Positions 8,222 to 16,056 of a DNA stretch of 64,000 bases are shown piece after piece. Each line of letters begins with the position of its first letter. Position 1 is the first letter of the stretch. The stretch covers positions 32,777-96,776 of the forward strand of contig NZ_LYVO01000019.1 in assembly GCF_001984055.1 (NCBI RefSeq). The letters are read 5' to 3'. The translations under genes were made by a program, and so were the position numbers. The notes beneath the pieces are model-generated. The model saw nothing but the letters and a program-made list of their open reading frames with translations. It searched no databases and was not told where the DNA came from. This stretch comes from Variovorax sp. KK3 (GTDB lineage Bacteria; Pseudomonadota; Gammaproteobacteria; Burkholderiales; Burkholderiaceae_C).

Positions 8222-9496
8222 TTACATCTTGGACTTGCCGTCCGGCTCGTCCTTCTTCTTGTCGTTGCCCTCGATGTAGGGGCTCCACGGCTTGGCCTTG
8301 ACCGGTGCCGGCGTCTTCCACACCACCTTGAACTGGCCGTCGGCCTGCACTTCGCCGATGAACACGCTCTTGTGCAGGTGATGGTTCTTCTCGTCCATTT
8401 TCGAGACGATGCCCGAGGGCGCAGTGAAGGTCTGGCCGGCCATGGCGGCGATCACCTTGTCGGTGTCGGTGCTCTTGGCCTTCTCGACCGCCTGCTTCCA
8501 CATGTGCACACCGATGTAGGTGGCCTCCATCGGATCGTTGGTGAGCGGCTTGTCCTTGTGGCCGGCGATGTTCTTGGCCTTGGCGTAGTCGCTCCACTGC
8601 TTGATGAAGGCGGTGTTGGTCGGGTTCTTGATCGACATGAAGTAGTTCCATGCCGCCAGGTGGCCCACCAGCGGCTTGGTGTCGACGCCGCGCAGTTCTT
8701 CTTCGCCCACCGAGAAGGCGACCACGGGCACGTCCTTGGCCTTCAGGCCGGCGTTGCCGAGTTCCTTGTAGAAGGGCACGTTGGAGTCGCCGTTGATGGT
8801 CGACACCACGGCCGTCTTGCCGCCCTGCGAGAACTTCTTGACGTCGGCGACGATGGTTTGATAGTCGCTGTGGCCGAAGGGCGTGTACTTCTCGTCGATG
8901 TCGCTGTCCTTCACGCCCTTGCTCTTCAGGTAGGCGCGCAGGATCTTGTTGGTGGTGCGGGGGTACACGTAGTCGGTGCCCAGCAGCACCCAGCGCTTGG
9001 CGCCGCCGCCTTCCTTGCTCATCAGGTAGTCGACCGCCGGAATGGCCTGCTGGTTGGGCGCGGCACCGGTGTAGAACACGTTCTTGCTGAGCTCTTCACC
9101 CTCGTACTGCACGGGGTAGAACAGCAGGCCGTTCATTTCCTCGACCACCGGCAGCACCGACTTGCGCGACACCGAAGTCCAGCAGCCGAAGATGACCGAG
9201 ACCTTGTCCTGGCCCAGCAGCTGCTTGGTCTTCTCGGCGAAGAGCGGCCAGTTGGAGGCGGGGTCGACGATCACCGGTTCGAGCTTCTTGCCCATCACGC
9301 CGCCCTTGGCGTTGATCTCGTCGATGGCCATCAGCACCGTGTCCTTGAGCACGGTCTCGGAGATGGCCATGGTGCCCGACAGCGAGTGCAGCACGCCGAC
9401 CTTGATGGTGTCGGCCGCGAAGGCCGGCACGACGGAAAGGCTGGCGAGCGCGACGGCGGCCGTGAGCGCCTTGAGAGTGAAACGGCGTTCTTGCAT
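8222..9496 (-). CDS. urtA: Urea ABC transporter substrate-binding protein UrtA
   Basis: Periplasmic urea-binding protein, 424 aa, first gene of the urt operon. A signal peptide (MQERRFTLKALTAAVALASLSVVPAFA) precedes DTIKVGVLHSLSGTMAISE, typical of UrtA; FGCWTSVSRKSVLPVVEEMNGLLFYPVQYEGEE is also diagnostic. ATG 9496 has a GAGGAGA ribosome site. NtrC/sigma-54 control is common for this operon, but I could not find a convincing -24/-12 element in the 220 bases upstream, which are shared with divergent hipBA. Confidence 0.95.
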   Translation of the reverse strand: MQERRFTLKALTAAVALASLSVVPAFAADTIKVGVLHSLSGTMAISETVLKDTVLMAIDEINAKGGVMGKKLEPVIVDPASNWPLFAEKTKQLLGQDKVSVIFGCWTSVSRKSVLPVVEEMNGLLFYPVQYEGEELSKNVFYTGAAPNQQAIPAVDYLMSKEGGGAKRWVLLGTDYVYPRTTNKILRAYLKSKGVKDSDIDEKYTPFGHSDYQTIVADVKKFSQGGKTAVVSTINGDSNVPFYKELGNAGLKAKDVPVVAFSVGEEELRGVDTKPLVGHLAAWNYFMSIKNPTNTAFIKQWSDYAKAKNIAGHKDKPLTNDPMEATYIGVHMWKQAVEKAKSTDTDKVIAAMAGQTFTAPSGIVSKMDEKNHHLHKSVFIGEVQADGQFKVVWKTPAPVKAKPWSPYIEGNDKKKDEPDGKSKM

Positions 9497-9636
9497 GAGA
9501 CTCTTCTCCTCTAGGTGTGAATCGATGGGAGGAGTCTGCGGTCGAGCGCGCCCTGGAGCTATACGCCGGGTGGCGTACAGGCAGGCGACCAGTGCACGCG
9601 CACCGGGTCACCATGACCCATGGAATGGGTATTTTT

Positions 9637-9712
9637 CAATTTACCTTCCATGTTGGTAAATTGCACTTTACCCGCTTCATCGATAAACTGCCGTTATTCG
9701 TCTTGCGGATAA
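9637..9712. promoter_or_regulatory. Tandem HipB-type operator repeats and hipBA promoter
   Basis: Three dyads precede hipB at a regular step of 26-27 bases. O1 is perfect: CAATTTACC (9637-9645), 9-base spacer, GGTAAATTG (9655-9663). O2 is TTTACC (9667-9672), 9 bases, GATAAA (9682-9687). O3 is weaker: TTATTC (9694-9699), 7 bases, GGATAA (9707-9712). E. coli HipB binds TATCC-N8-GGATA at several tandem sites, so this is very likely the autoregulatory operator set. A possible promoter, TTGCAC (9661-9666) with 17-base spacing to TAAACT (9684-9689), is covered by O1 and O2. The region is markedly AT-richer than its surroundings. Confidence 0.7.
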
Positions 9713-9716
9713 AAAC

Positions 9717-9992
9717 ATGCGGCAACTGCTTTCCGTTTCTTCGCAATTGGGTCCGTGGATCAAGGCCGCCCGCCGCGAGGCGGGGCTGTCGCAGGAGCAG
9801 CTCGCATCGAGGCTGGGCATTAGCCAGAGCCGGATCTCGCACATGGAGCTTCACCCCGGCACCCTCAGCGTCGAGCAGCTGCTCTCCATCTTCTCCGTGC
9901 TCGGCCTCGAGATCATGATCGGACCCAAGCCCTCCGGCGCACCGCCCGGTCTGGCACTGGCGGCCCGCGAACCCGCCCCTCCGGAGTGGTAG
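9717..9992 (+). CDS. hipB: HipB-like antitoxin, XRE-family repressor
   Basis: 91-residue Cro/CI-type DNA-binding protein. The helix-turn-helix is LSQEQLASRLGISQSRISHMEL (residues 24-45), followed by LSVEQLLSIFSVLGLEIMIG, the hydrophobic strand by which HipB-type antitoxins dimerise and contact HipA, and a proline-rich tail. Its stop falls two bases before the hipA ATG. It should neutralise HipA and repress the operon through the upstream tandem dyads. ATG 9717 has only a weak ribosome site and lies beside operator O3. Confidence 0.88.
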   Translation: MRQLLSVSSQLGPWIKAARREAGLSQEQLASRLGISQSRISHMELHPGTLSVEQLLSIFSVLGLEIMIGPKPSGAPPGLALAAREPAPPEW

Positions 9993-9994
9993 CC

Positions 9995-11335
9995 ATGGGC
10001 CGCAAATCGCACGCACGCACGCTGTCGATCTGGGCCAACGGCGAACGCGTCGGCCGCTGGCACATGCCTGGCCGAGGCGAAGACGAACTGGTCTACGACG
10101 CGAACTGGCTGCGCTCCGCAGCCGGGCGGCCCTTGTCGCTGTCTCTACCGCTCATCGCGAACGCCGTGCATCGCGGCGACGCCGTGCGGAACTACTTCGA
10201 CAACCTGCTGCCCGACAGCATCCCGATCCGGGAACGAATCGCAAGGCGCTTCCGGACGGGCTCGGCCGACACCTTCGATCTGCTCCAGGCCGTCGGGCGC
10301 GATTGCGTCGGCGCCATCCAGTTGCTGGGCGAGGACGACACACCCTCGGGCGTCGAACGCATCGAGGCAACGTCGCTGACCGAGCAGGACGTCGAGCGAC
10401 TGCTCCAGCACGCCGTCGATCCCGGGCCCGCCGGCACGCCGAACACGGCAGAAGACGAACTGCGTATCTCACTCGCCGGCGCACAGGAAAAGACTGCGCT
10501 CCTATGGCACAGCGGCCAGTGGCTGCGGCCGCACGGCGCGACGCCCACCACCCACATCCTCAAGCTCCCGCTGGGCCTGGTCGGCCACCGCCGTGCCGAC
10601 TTCAGCACCTCGGTGGAAAACGAATGGCTGTGCCTCAACATCCTCCAGGCCTACGGCGTGCCCGCGCCCGACTCGGCGATCCTGCGCTTCGGCGCGCAGA
10701 AGGTGCTGGCCGTGGAGCGATTCGATCGCCGGTGGCATTCGTCGGGCCGCTGGCTGCTGCGGCTGCCGCAAGAAGACTTCTGCCAGGCGCTGGGCCTGCC
10801 TTCGCACCTGAAGTACGAAGCCGACGGCGGCCCCGGCATGCTGGCCCTGGCCGGCGTGCTGCGCCAGTCGGCCGAGGCGCGCCGCGACCTGGGGACATTG
10901 CTCACGGCGCAGATTCTTTTCTGGATGCTCGGCGCACCCGATGGCCACGCCAAGAACTTCAGCATCCGCCTGCAGCCGGAGGGCCGCTACCGGCTCACGC
11001 CGCTCTACGACGTGATGTCGATCTGGCCGGTGGAGGGCAACGGCCCGAACCAGTTCTCACGCCACGAGGCCAAGCTGGCCATGGCGGTGCTCGGCAAGAA
11101 CAAGCACTACCATTTCAAGACCATCCAGCGCCGGCACTTCAACGAGACGGCGCGCAAGTGCCTGTACGGCAACGATGCCGAAAACTTGGTCCAAGCCATC
11201 CTGGCGCGCACGCCGCAGGTGATCGCCCAGGTGGCGGCGCAGCTTCCCGCGGGATTTCCGCAACGGGTCGCGGACACCATCCTGAAAGGCCTCGCCGATG
11301 CGGCGCGGCGCCTCGAAGCCATGCCACCGTCCTAG
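9995..11335 (+). CDS. hipA: HipA-family serine/threonine kinase toxin
   Basis: 446 aa with the HipA N-terminal subdomain (IWANGERVGRW, NYFDNLLPDS) and the HipA kinase core. The ATP-loop/autophosphorylation segment is SLAGAQEKTALL (Ser159); the catalytic motif is GAPDGHAKNFSI (Asp316, Asn321) and the metal-binding motif is in LTPLYDVMS. E. coli HipA phosphorylates glutamyl-tRNA synthetase and induces persistence; the target here is unknown. ATG 9995 was chosen because CGGAG lies 8 bases upstream; GTG 9986 would overlap hipB. All key residues are present, so it looks active. Confidence 0.92.
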   Translation: MGRKSHARTLSIWANGERVGRWHMPGRGEDELVYDANWLRSAAGRPLSLSLPLIANAVHRGDAVRNYFDNLLPDSIPIRERIARRFRTGSADTFDLLQAVGRDCVGAIQLLGEDDTPSGVERIEATSLTEQDVERLLQHAVDPGPAGTPNTAEDELRISLAGAQEKTALLWHSGQWLRPHGATPTTHILKLPLGLVGHRRADFSTSVENEWLCLNILQAYGVPAPDSAILRFGAQKVLAVERFDRRWHSSGRWLLRLPQEDFCQALGLPSHLKYEADGGPGMLALAGVLRQSAEARRDLGTLLTAQILFWMLGAPDGHAKNFSIRLQPEGRYRLTPLYDVMSIWPVEGNGPNQFSRHEAKLAMAVLGKNKHYHFKTIQRRHFNETARKCLYGNDAENLVQAILARTPQVIAQVAAQLPAGFPQRVADTILKGLADAARRLEAMPPS

Positions 11336-11369
11336 TGCCTGGACCTCAACCAGAACCTGGGGGCCAAGC

Positions 11370-12220
11370 CTAGAAATACGCCCGCGCGTAATTGATCGGC
11401 GCATGGTCCGCCAGGTCGCGCAGCAGCACCGCGCCGCGCTTCCACGCATGGTCGACCACGTAGCTCGCCCGGCCCTTGGCGCGGTCGCTTTCGATGAACC
11501 CGACGTCCGGGTTGTGCATGGGCTGCCCGTCGCAGCTGATGTAGCAGGTGGGCCCTGCATGAGCATAGAGCGAGAAGGCCGGCGGGAGCTGCGTGACGAT
11601 GTCGCAGCCGTTGACCAGCCTCAGCATCTCGACGTCGGCGAGCGCGGCCACGAACGCCGTGTTGCCGACGCGCGGCCCACCCAGGGTGACGATCAGGTTC
11701 GGCGGCATCACGGTGGCGATCAGCGTCGCGAGCGCGCCGCCGAGGCTGTGGCCGCAGAAGATCAGCGCACGGCGGCTTGCGCCCTCCCCTGCATCGAGCC
11801 ATTCGCGCACGGCCGGCAGCAGGGCACGCGCCGCGCGTGCGAAACCGGCGTGCACCCGGCCGCCGCTCTCGGGCCAGTCGACCTGGTTCGCCTGCAGGCT
11901 GGTGGCGATGTCGCGAATCTCGTCGGGCTGGGTACCGCGGAACGCGACCAGCGCCGTGCCGTCGGCATGCATCGCCGCGAAGGCGAAGCTGTGCGTGCCT
12001 TCGTGCGTGATGAGCGTCGGGGCGCCGAAGCCGCGGAGGCCAGTGCGTCGGCCAGGCGCCGGTGCTCGGCTTCGGAGAGCTCGGCCCGGTAGTAGGCCAG
12101 CCGCGCGGCCTCGATCGCCCATTGGGCGTCGCTGAGGCTGCGGCCGGGCTCGAACAGGGTGTCGTGGCGCTCGGGCGAATAGAGCGCGGTGCGGCTGGGG
12201 TCGTAGGCGATGCCGCTCAT
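11370..12220 (-). pseudogene. Class 3 lipase/alpha-beta hydrolase, frameshifted
   Basis: The N-terminal part (MSGIAYDPSRTALYSPERHDT ... AELSEAEHRRLADALAS) reads from ATG 12220 in one frame. The catalytic part (GFGAPTLITHEG ... FRGTQPDEI ... FCGHSLGGALATLIAT ... NYARAYF) reads in another. Adding one C on the plus strand next to 12031-12032 joins them as SAGFGAPTL and gives a 283-residue protein with the lipase_3 GHSLGG nucleophile motif. The defect is therefore a single-base deletion in a short homopolymer: a recent mutation or a sequencing error. The start overlaps the stop of the upstream esterase (ATGA), so both form one operon. Confidence 0.82.
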
Positions 12221-13263
12221 GAATCGATCGCCTTGAACTGCTTGGTCACGAAGCCCCAGATCAGCCGCGAGGCATTGGGCCCGGCGGCATCGCTGAAGGG
12301 CAGCCGCGGCGCGCCGCCGCTCCACGCATGGCCGAGGCCGGCGATTTCGCACAGCGTGACGAAGGTGCGGCCCTCGCGCTTGAATTCCGTCACCCGCATG
12401 GGATGCCGCTTGCCGCGCTGCACGGTGCGTTCGATGCCGGGCCGGGCACCGGTGGCTGCAGCCCACACGGTAGCCGTGCTCATCGCATTGCTGGCCGACA
12501 CGACGATGTCCACATCGCCATGCAACACCAGCAGCGGCGGCAGGGTGGTGAAGACGGCTGCAGCGCCCATCGCCTTGCCCACCGCAGTGACGGGCATCGG
12601 CGGCACCTGGCGGCCCCGCATGGCGCTCAGCGCGGTAGCCGACGAACGGGCGGCGCCGGGCGCCACGCCCGAGTGCATGGCCGCGGCCTTGAAGCGCGCC
12701 GGGTAGCGCGTGGCCATGAGCGCCGCCATGCCGGCGCCGGCGGAGAGCCCGGCAACGGCGACACGGTCGCGGTCGATCGGGTAGAGCACCTTGACCTGGT
12801 CGACCGCCGCCATGAGCGTCGCGGCCTCGGCGTCGGCCTTGCCGGAGCGCCGGTCGTACCAGTTCCAGCAGCCCTGCGGATTGACCAGCCGGTCCTGCTC
12901 GGGGTACAGCACGAAGAAGCGTTCGCGTGCCGCGATGAGGTTCATGCGGGTGCTCGCGGCGAAGTCACGCCCCGTCTGGCCGCAGCCGTGCAGCATGACC
13001 AGCAAAGGCAGGCGCTCCCCCACGACAACCCCCGGCGGCCGGTACAGGTGATAGCGGCGCGCACCGCCGGGGCCGATGGCGAGCCCGGAGAGCCAGTCGC
13101 CCGGCCCACGCGGGGGCTTGATCTGTTCGGCTGCGGCGCGCTGCACCTGGGTGGCGATGCGCTTGCCGCTGCGCAGCGTGGCCTTGGTGAGCGCGCTTAC
13201 CCCGCGCTGGTAGGCGCGGGCGAATGCGGAGGCGGCGGACGTGGACGAGCGGCGACGAGCCAT
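12217..13263 (-). CDS. PHB depolymerase-family esterase (LpqC/PhaZ-like)
   Basis: 348-residue alpha/beta hydrolase of the esterase_PHB family. The oxyanion-hole motif is LHGCGQTG, the nucleophile elbow is GLSAGAG (Ser174), and the C-terminal His is probably in GLGHAWSGG. There is no clear secretion signal: the N-terminus is an Arg/Ala-rich helix (MARRRSSTSAASAFARAYQRG), as in many beta-proteobacterial members. It may cleave polyhydroxyalkanoate oligomers or other polyesters. Downstream, overlapping by four bases, is the frameshifted lipase. Confidence 0.85.
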   Translation of the reverse strand: MARRRSSTSAASAFARAYQRGVSALTKATLRSGKRIATQVQRAAAEQIKPPRGPGDWLSGLAIGPGGARRYHLYRPPGVVVGERLPLLVMLHGCGQTGRDFAASTRMNLIAARERFFVLYPEQDRLVNPQGCWNWYDRRSGKADAEAATLMAAVDQVKVLYPIDRDRVAVAGLSAGAGMAALMATRYPARFKAAAMHSGVAPGAARSSATALSAMRGRQVPPMPVTAVGKAMGAAAVFTTLPPLLVLHGDVDIVVSASNAMSTATVWAAATGARPGIERTVQRGKRHPMRVTEFKREGRTFVTLCEIAGLGHAWSGGAPRLPFSDAAGPNASRLIWGFVTKQFKAIDS

Positions 13264-13339
13264 GGTGCGAGAGCGGGAACTGGCCGCACCTTAGCAGCTT
13301 CCGGGCCGCGGGCAACCCGGCCGAAGAAGGCTCGAAGGC

Positions 13340-14290
13340 TCAGTACACCTCGGGCACGATCATCGCGGCCGGCACCGGCTGGCGCAGGTAGTCGGCGTGG
13401 CGCACGCGAGCCGGCAGCTCGATCGGCGGATGCGGCACCTCGTGGTAGGGCATCTGCCCCAGCAGGTGGCTGATGCAGTTCAGGCGCGCCTTCTTCTTGT
13501 CGACCGCCTGCACCACCCACCAGGGGGCTTCGGCGATGTGGGTACGCTCGAGCATGGTTTCCTTGGCCTTGGTGTATTCCTCCCAACGGCGGCGGGATTC
13601 CAGGTCCATCGGGCTGAGCTTCCACTGCTTGAGCGGGTCGTGGATGCGGCCGAGGAAGCGCATGTGCTGCTCTTCGTCGGTGATGGAGAACCAGTACTTG
13701 ATCAGCTTGATGCCGGAGCGCACCAGCATGCGCTCGAAGTCGGGCACCGTGCGGAAGAACTCTTCGTACTCGTCGTCGGTGCAGAAGCCCATCACGCGCT
13801 CGACGCCGGCGCGGTTGTACCAGCTGCGATCGAACAGCACCATCTCGCCCGCAGCCGGCAGATGCGACACGTAGCGCTGAAAGTACCACTGCGTGCGTTC
13901 GCGGTCGTTCGGTGCGGGCAGCGCCGCCACGCGGGCCACGCGGGGGTTGAGCCGCTGGGTGATGCGCTTGATCACGCCGCCCTTGCCCGCCGCATCGCGG
14001 CCTTCGAACAGGATCACGACCTTCTGGCGCGAGTGCTGCACCCAGTCCTGCAGCTTGACCAGTTCGCCCTGCAGGCGGAACAGCTCCTTGAAGTAGGCCC
14101 GGCGCGCGTCCTTGTCGGTCGCGTTGCCGGATTCGAGCTCTTCCACGTTGCGGTCCTCGATCTCGAGTTCAAGTTCCTCGTCGTAGCTGTCGATCAGGTC
14201 GCGCGCGATGCGCTGCACCAGCTCGTCTTGGTTGCTCAGGGTGGAAGGCAGCGTCATGGCAGGGCGGGGGAATACAGGAGGAAGACCCAT
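13340..14290 (-). CDS. ppk2: Polyphosphate kinase 2
   Basis: PPK2 interconverts inorganic polyphosphate and nucleoside di/triphosphates. It has Walker A EGRDAAGKGG, the lid region RVAALPAPNDRERTQWYFQRYV and Walker B FDRSWYNRAGVE, with SITDEEQHMRF further on. ATG 14290 follows AGGGGCAGG; ATG 14257 (MTLPSTLS) is an alternative without a ribosome site. It is divergent from the phosphate transporter, with Pho-box-like sequences between, which supports a role in phosphate storage or mobilisation. About 316 aa, a one-domain class I size. Confidence 0.93.
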   Translation of the reverse strand: MGLPPVFPRPAMTLPSTLSNQDELVQRIARDLIDSYDEELELEIEDRNVEELESGNATDKDARRAYFKELFRLQGELVKLQDWVQHSRQKVVILFEGRDAAGKGGVIKRITQRLNPRVARVAALPAPNDRERTQWYFQRYVSHLPAAGEMVLFDRSWYNRAGVERVMGFCTDDEYEEFFRTVPDFERMLVRSGIKLIKYWFSITDEEQHMRFLGRIHDPLKQWKLSPMDLESRRRWEEYTKAKETMLERTHIAEAPWWVVQAVDKKKARLNCISHLLGQMPYHEVPHPPIELPARVRHADYLRQPVPAAMIVPEVY

Positions 14291-14304
14291 CCTGCCCCTG
14301 CGAA

Positions 14305-14322
14305 ATGACGAATTGGTGACAG
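14305..14322 (-). promoter_or_regulatory. Pho-box-like site facing ppk2
   Basis: Read on the minus strand: CTGTCAC-CAAT-TCGTCAT. Against the PhoB consensus CTGTCAT-N4-CTGTCAT the first half matches 6 of 7 and the second 5 of 7, with an AT-rich 4-base spacer. It ends 15 bases upstream of the ppk2 start at 14290, so if real it would act on a promoter very close to the gene, or the shorter ppk2 start at 14257 is used. Confidence 0.4.
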
Positions 14323-14341
14323 ACTGAAAGCCCTGCCCGCG

Positions 14342-14359
14342 TCGTCACAACACTGACAT
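14342..14359 (+). promoter_or_regulatory. Second, weaker Pho-box-like site facing pit
   Basis: TCGTCAC-AACA-CTGACAT on the plus strand matches the PhoB half-site at 4 of 7 and 6 of 7, with the same 4-base spacing, and ends 46 bases upstream of the pit ATG. Alone it is marginal; together with the opposite-facing site 20 bases away it suggests shared phosphate control of the divergent pair. Confidence 0.3.
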
Positions 14360-14405
14360 ACGGCGCGAACAGCATGGCGCGAAGCTTCACAACATCTCCA
14401 AGACC

Positions 14406-16034
14406 ATGAGCTCGATCGTCGCCGAAACTTCGTCTGCGGCCGCTTCGGCCGCGGGCCGCCCGCAGCTCGACAGCAAGCCCGGAGCGGCCACCCTGGTGGT
14501 CTTCGTCGGGCTGCTGGCAGCAGGGCTGCTATACACGGCCTGGAGCCTGGCCCAGGACGTGACCGCCACGGGCACTCCGATCACCACCTACGTACCCTTC
14601 ATCCTGCTCGGCGTGGCCTTGCTGATCGCGCTGGGCTTCGAGTTCGTCAACGGCTTCCACGACACCGCGAACGCCGTCGCGACCGTGATCTACACCCATT
14701 CGCTGCCGCCCAATTTCGCGGTCGTGTGGTCGGGCTTCTTCAACTTCCTCGGCGTGCTGGTCTCCAGCGGCGCCGTGGCCTTCGGCATCATCTCGCTGCT
14801 GCCGGTGGAACTGATCCTGCAGGTGGGCTCGGGCGCCGGCTTCGCGATGGTGTTCGCACTGCTCATCGCGGCCATCGTCTGGAACCTCGGCACCTGGTGG
14901 CTGGGCTTGCCGGCCTCGTCGTCGCACACCCTGATCGGTTCGATCATCGGCGTGGGCGTGGCCAACGCGCTGATGCACGGGCGTGACGGCACCAGCGGCG
15001 TGGACTGGGCACAGGCCACCAAGGTGGGTTATTCGCTGCTGCTGTCGCCGCTGGTGGGCTTCTGCTGCGCGGCGCTGCTGCTGCTGGCCCTGCGCGCACT
15101 GGTGAAGAGCCGCGAGCTCTACGAAGAGCCGAAGGGCAACGCCCCGCCGCCCTGGTGGATCCGCGGCATCCTGATCCTGACCTGCACCGGCGTGTCCTTT
15201 GCGCACGGTTCGAACGACGGCCAGAAGGGCATGGGCCTGATCATGCTGATCCTGGTCGGCACGGTGCCGATGGCCTATGCGCTCAACCGCGCGATGCCGG
15301 CCGACCAGACGGTGCAGTTCGTCGCCGTCGCCGAGCTGGCGCAGAACGCGCTGGTGCGCAGCGCGTCGGGCGCCGTGCCCGCGCCGCAACCGGCGCAGGC
15401 GCGCGACACGCTCTCGACCTATGTCCGCACCAAGGAATTCGGGCCAGCCGTGGTGCCGGCCGTCGCGGCCATCACCGGCAGCATCGGCGCGCAGGTGCGC
15501 GAGCACGGCTCGCTCGCCGCCGTACCGGCCGAGAAGGTCGCCAACGTGCGCAACGACATGTACCTCGCCTCCGAAGCGATAAGGCTGCTCGACAAGAGCG
15601 GCGCAGCAAGGTTGGACGAGGATGCCAAGGCCAAGGTCGACGCCTTCCGCAAGGAGATCGACGACGCGACCAAGTTCATTCCCCTGTGGGTGAAGGTGGC
15701 GGTGGCCATCGCGCTGGGCCTTGGCACCATGGTGGGCTGGAAGCGCATCGTCGTGACGGTGGGCGAGAAGATCGGCAAGACGCACCTGACCTATGCGCAG
15801 GGCGCTTCGGCCGAATTGGTGGCCATGGTCACGATCGGCGCGGCGGACATCTACGGGTTGCCGGTCTCGACGACCCAAGTGCTTTCGTCGGGCGTGGCCG
15901 GCACCATGGCAGCCAACAGATCGGGGCTGCAGATGGCCACGCTGCGCAACTTGTTGCTGGCCTGGGTGCTGACGCTTCCGGCCGCGATCATCCTGTCGGG
16001 CTCCCTATATTGGCTGTTCACGCATTTCTTCTGA
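14406..16034 (+). CDS. pit: PiT-family inorganic phosphate transporter
   Basis: 542-residue inner-membrane carrier, low-affinity phosphate (metal-phosphate) symport. The two PHO-4 halves carry the signatures GFEFVNGFHDTANAVATVIYT and GVSFAHGSNDGQKGMGLIMLIL; DIYGLPVSTTQVLSSGVAGTMAANR closes the second half. About ten membrane segments, with a long soluble central loop (roughly residues 300-415) of Ala-rich helices. The start at 14406 has no strong ribosome site. Divergent from ppk2, consistent with coupled uptake and polyphosphate metabolism. Confidence 0.94.
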   Translation: MSSIVAETSSAAASAAGRPQLDSKPGAATLVVFVGLLAAGLLYTAWSLAQDVTATGTPITTYVPFILLGVALLIALGFEFVNGFHDTANAVATVIYTHSLPPNFAVVWSGFFNFLGVLVSSGAVAFGIISLLPVELILQVGSGAGFAMVFALLIAAIVWNLGTWWLGLPASSSHTLIGSIIGVGVANALMHGRDGTSGVDWAQATKVGYSLLLSPLVGFCCAALLLLALRALVKSRELYEEPKGNAPPPWWIRGILILTCTGVSFAHGSNDGQKGMGLIMLILVGTVPMAYALNRAMPADQTVQFVAVAELAQNALVRSASGAVPAPQPAQARDTLSTYVRTKEFGPAVVPAVAAITGSIGAQVREHGSLAAVPAEKVANVRNDMYLASEAIRLLDKSGAARLDEDAKAKVDAFRKEIDDATKFIPLWVKVAVAIALGLGTMVGWKRIVVTVGEKIGKTHLTYAQGASAELVAMVTIGAADIYGLPVSTTQVLSSGVAGTMAANRSGLQMATLRNLLLAWVLTLPAAIILSGSLYWLFTHFF

Positions 16035-16056
16035 GTTTTCTTCCGAGTTTCCGCTC

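Noticed and set aside
9497..9716. NtrC/sigma-54 promoter for urtA in the urtA-hipB gap
   Set aside because: No acceptable GG-N10-GC with -24/-12 spacing was found on the minus strand; the AT-rich dyads belong to hipB.
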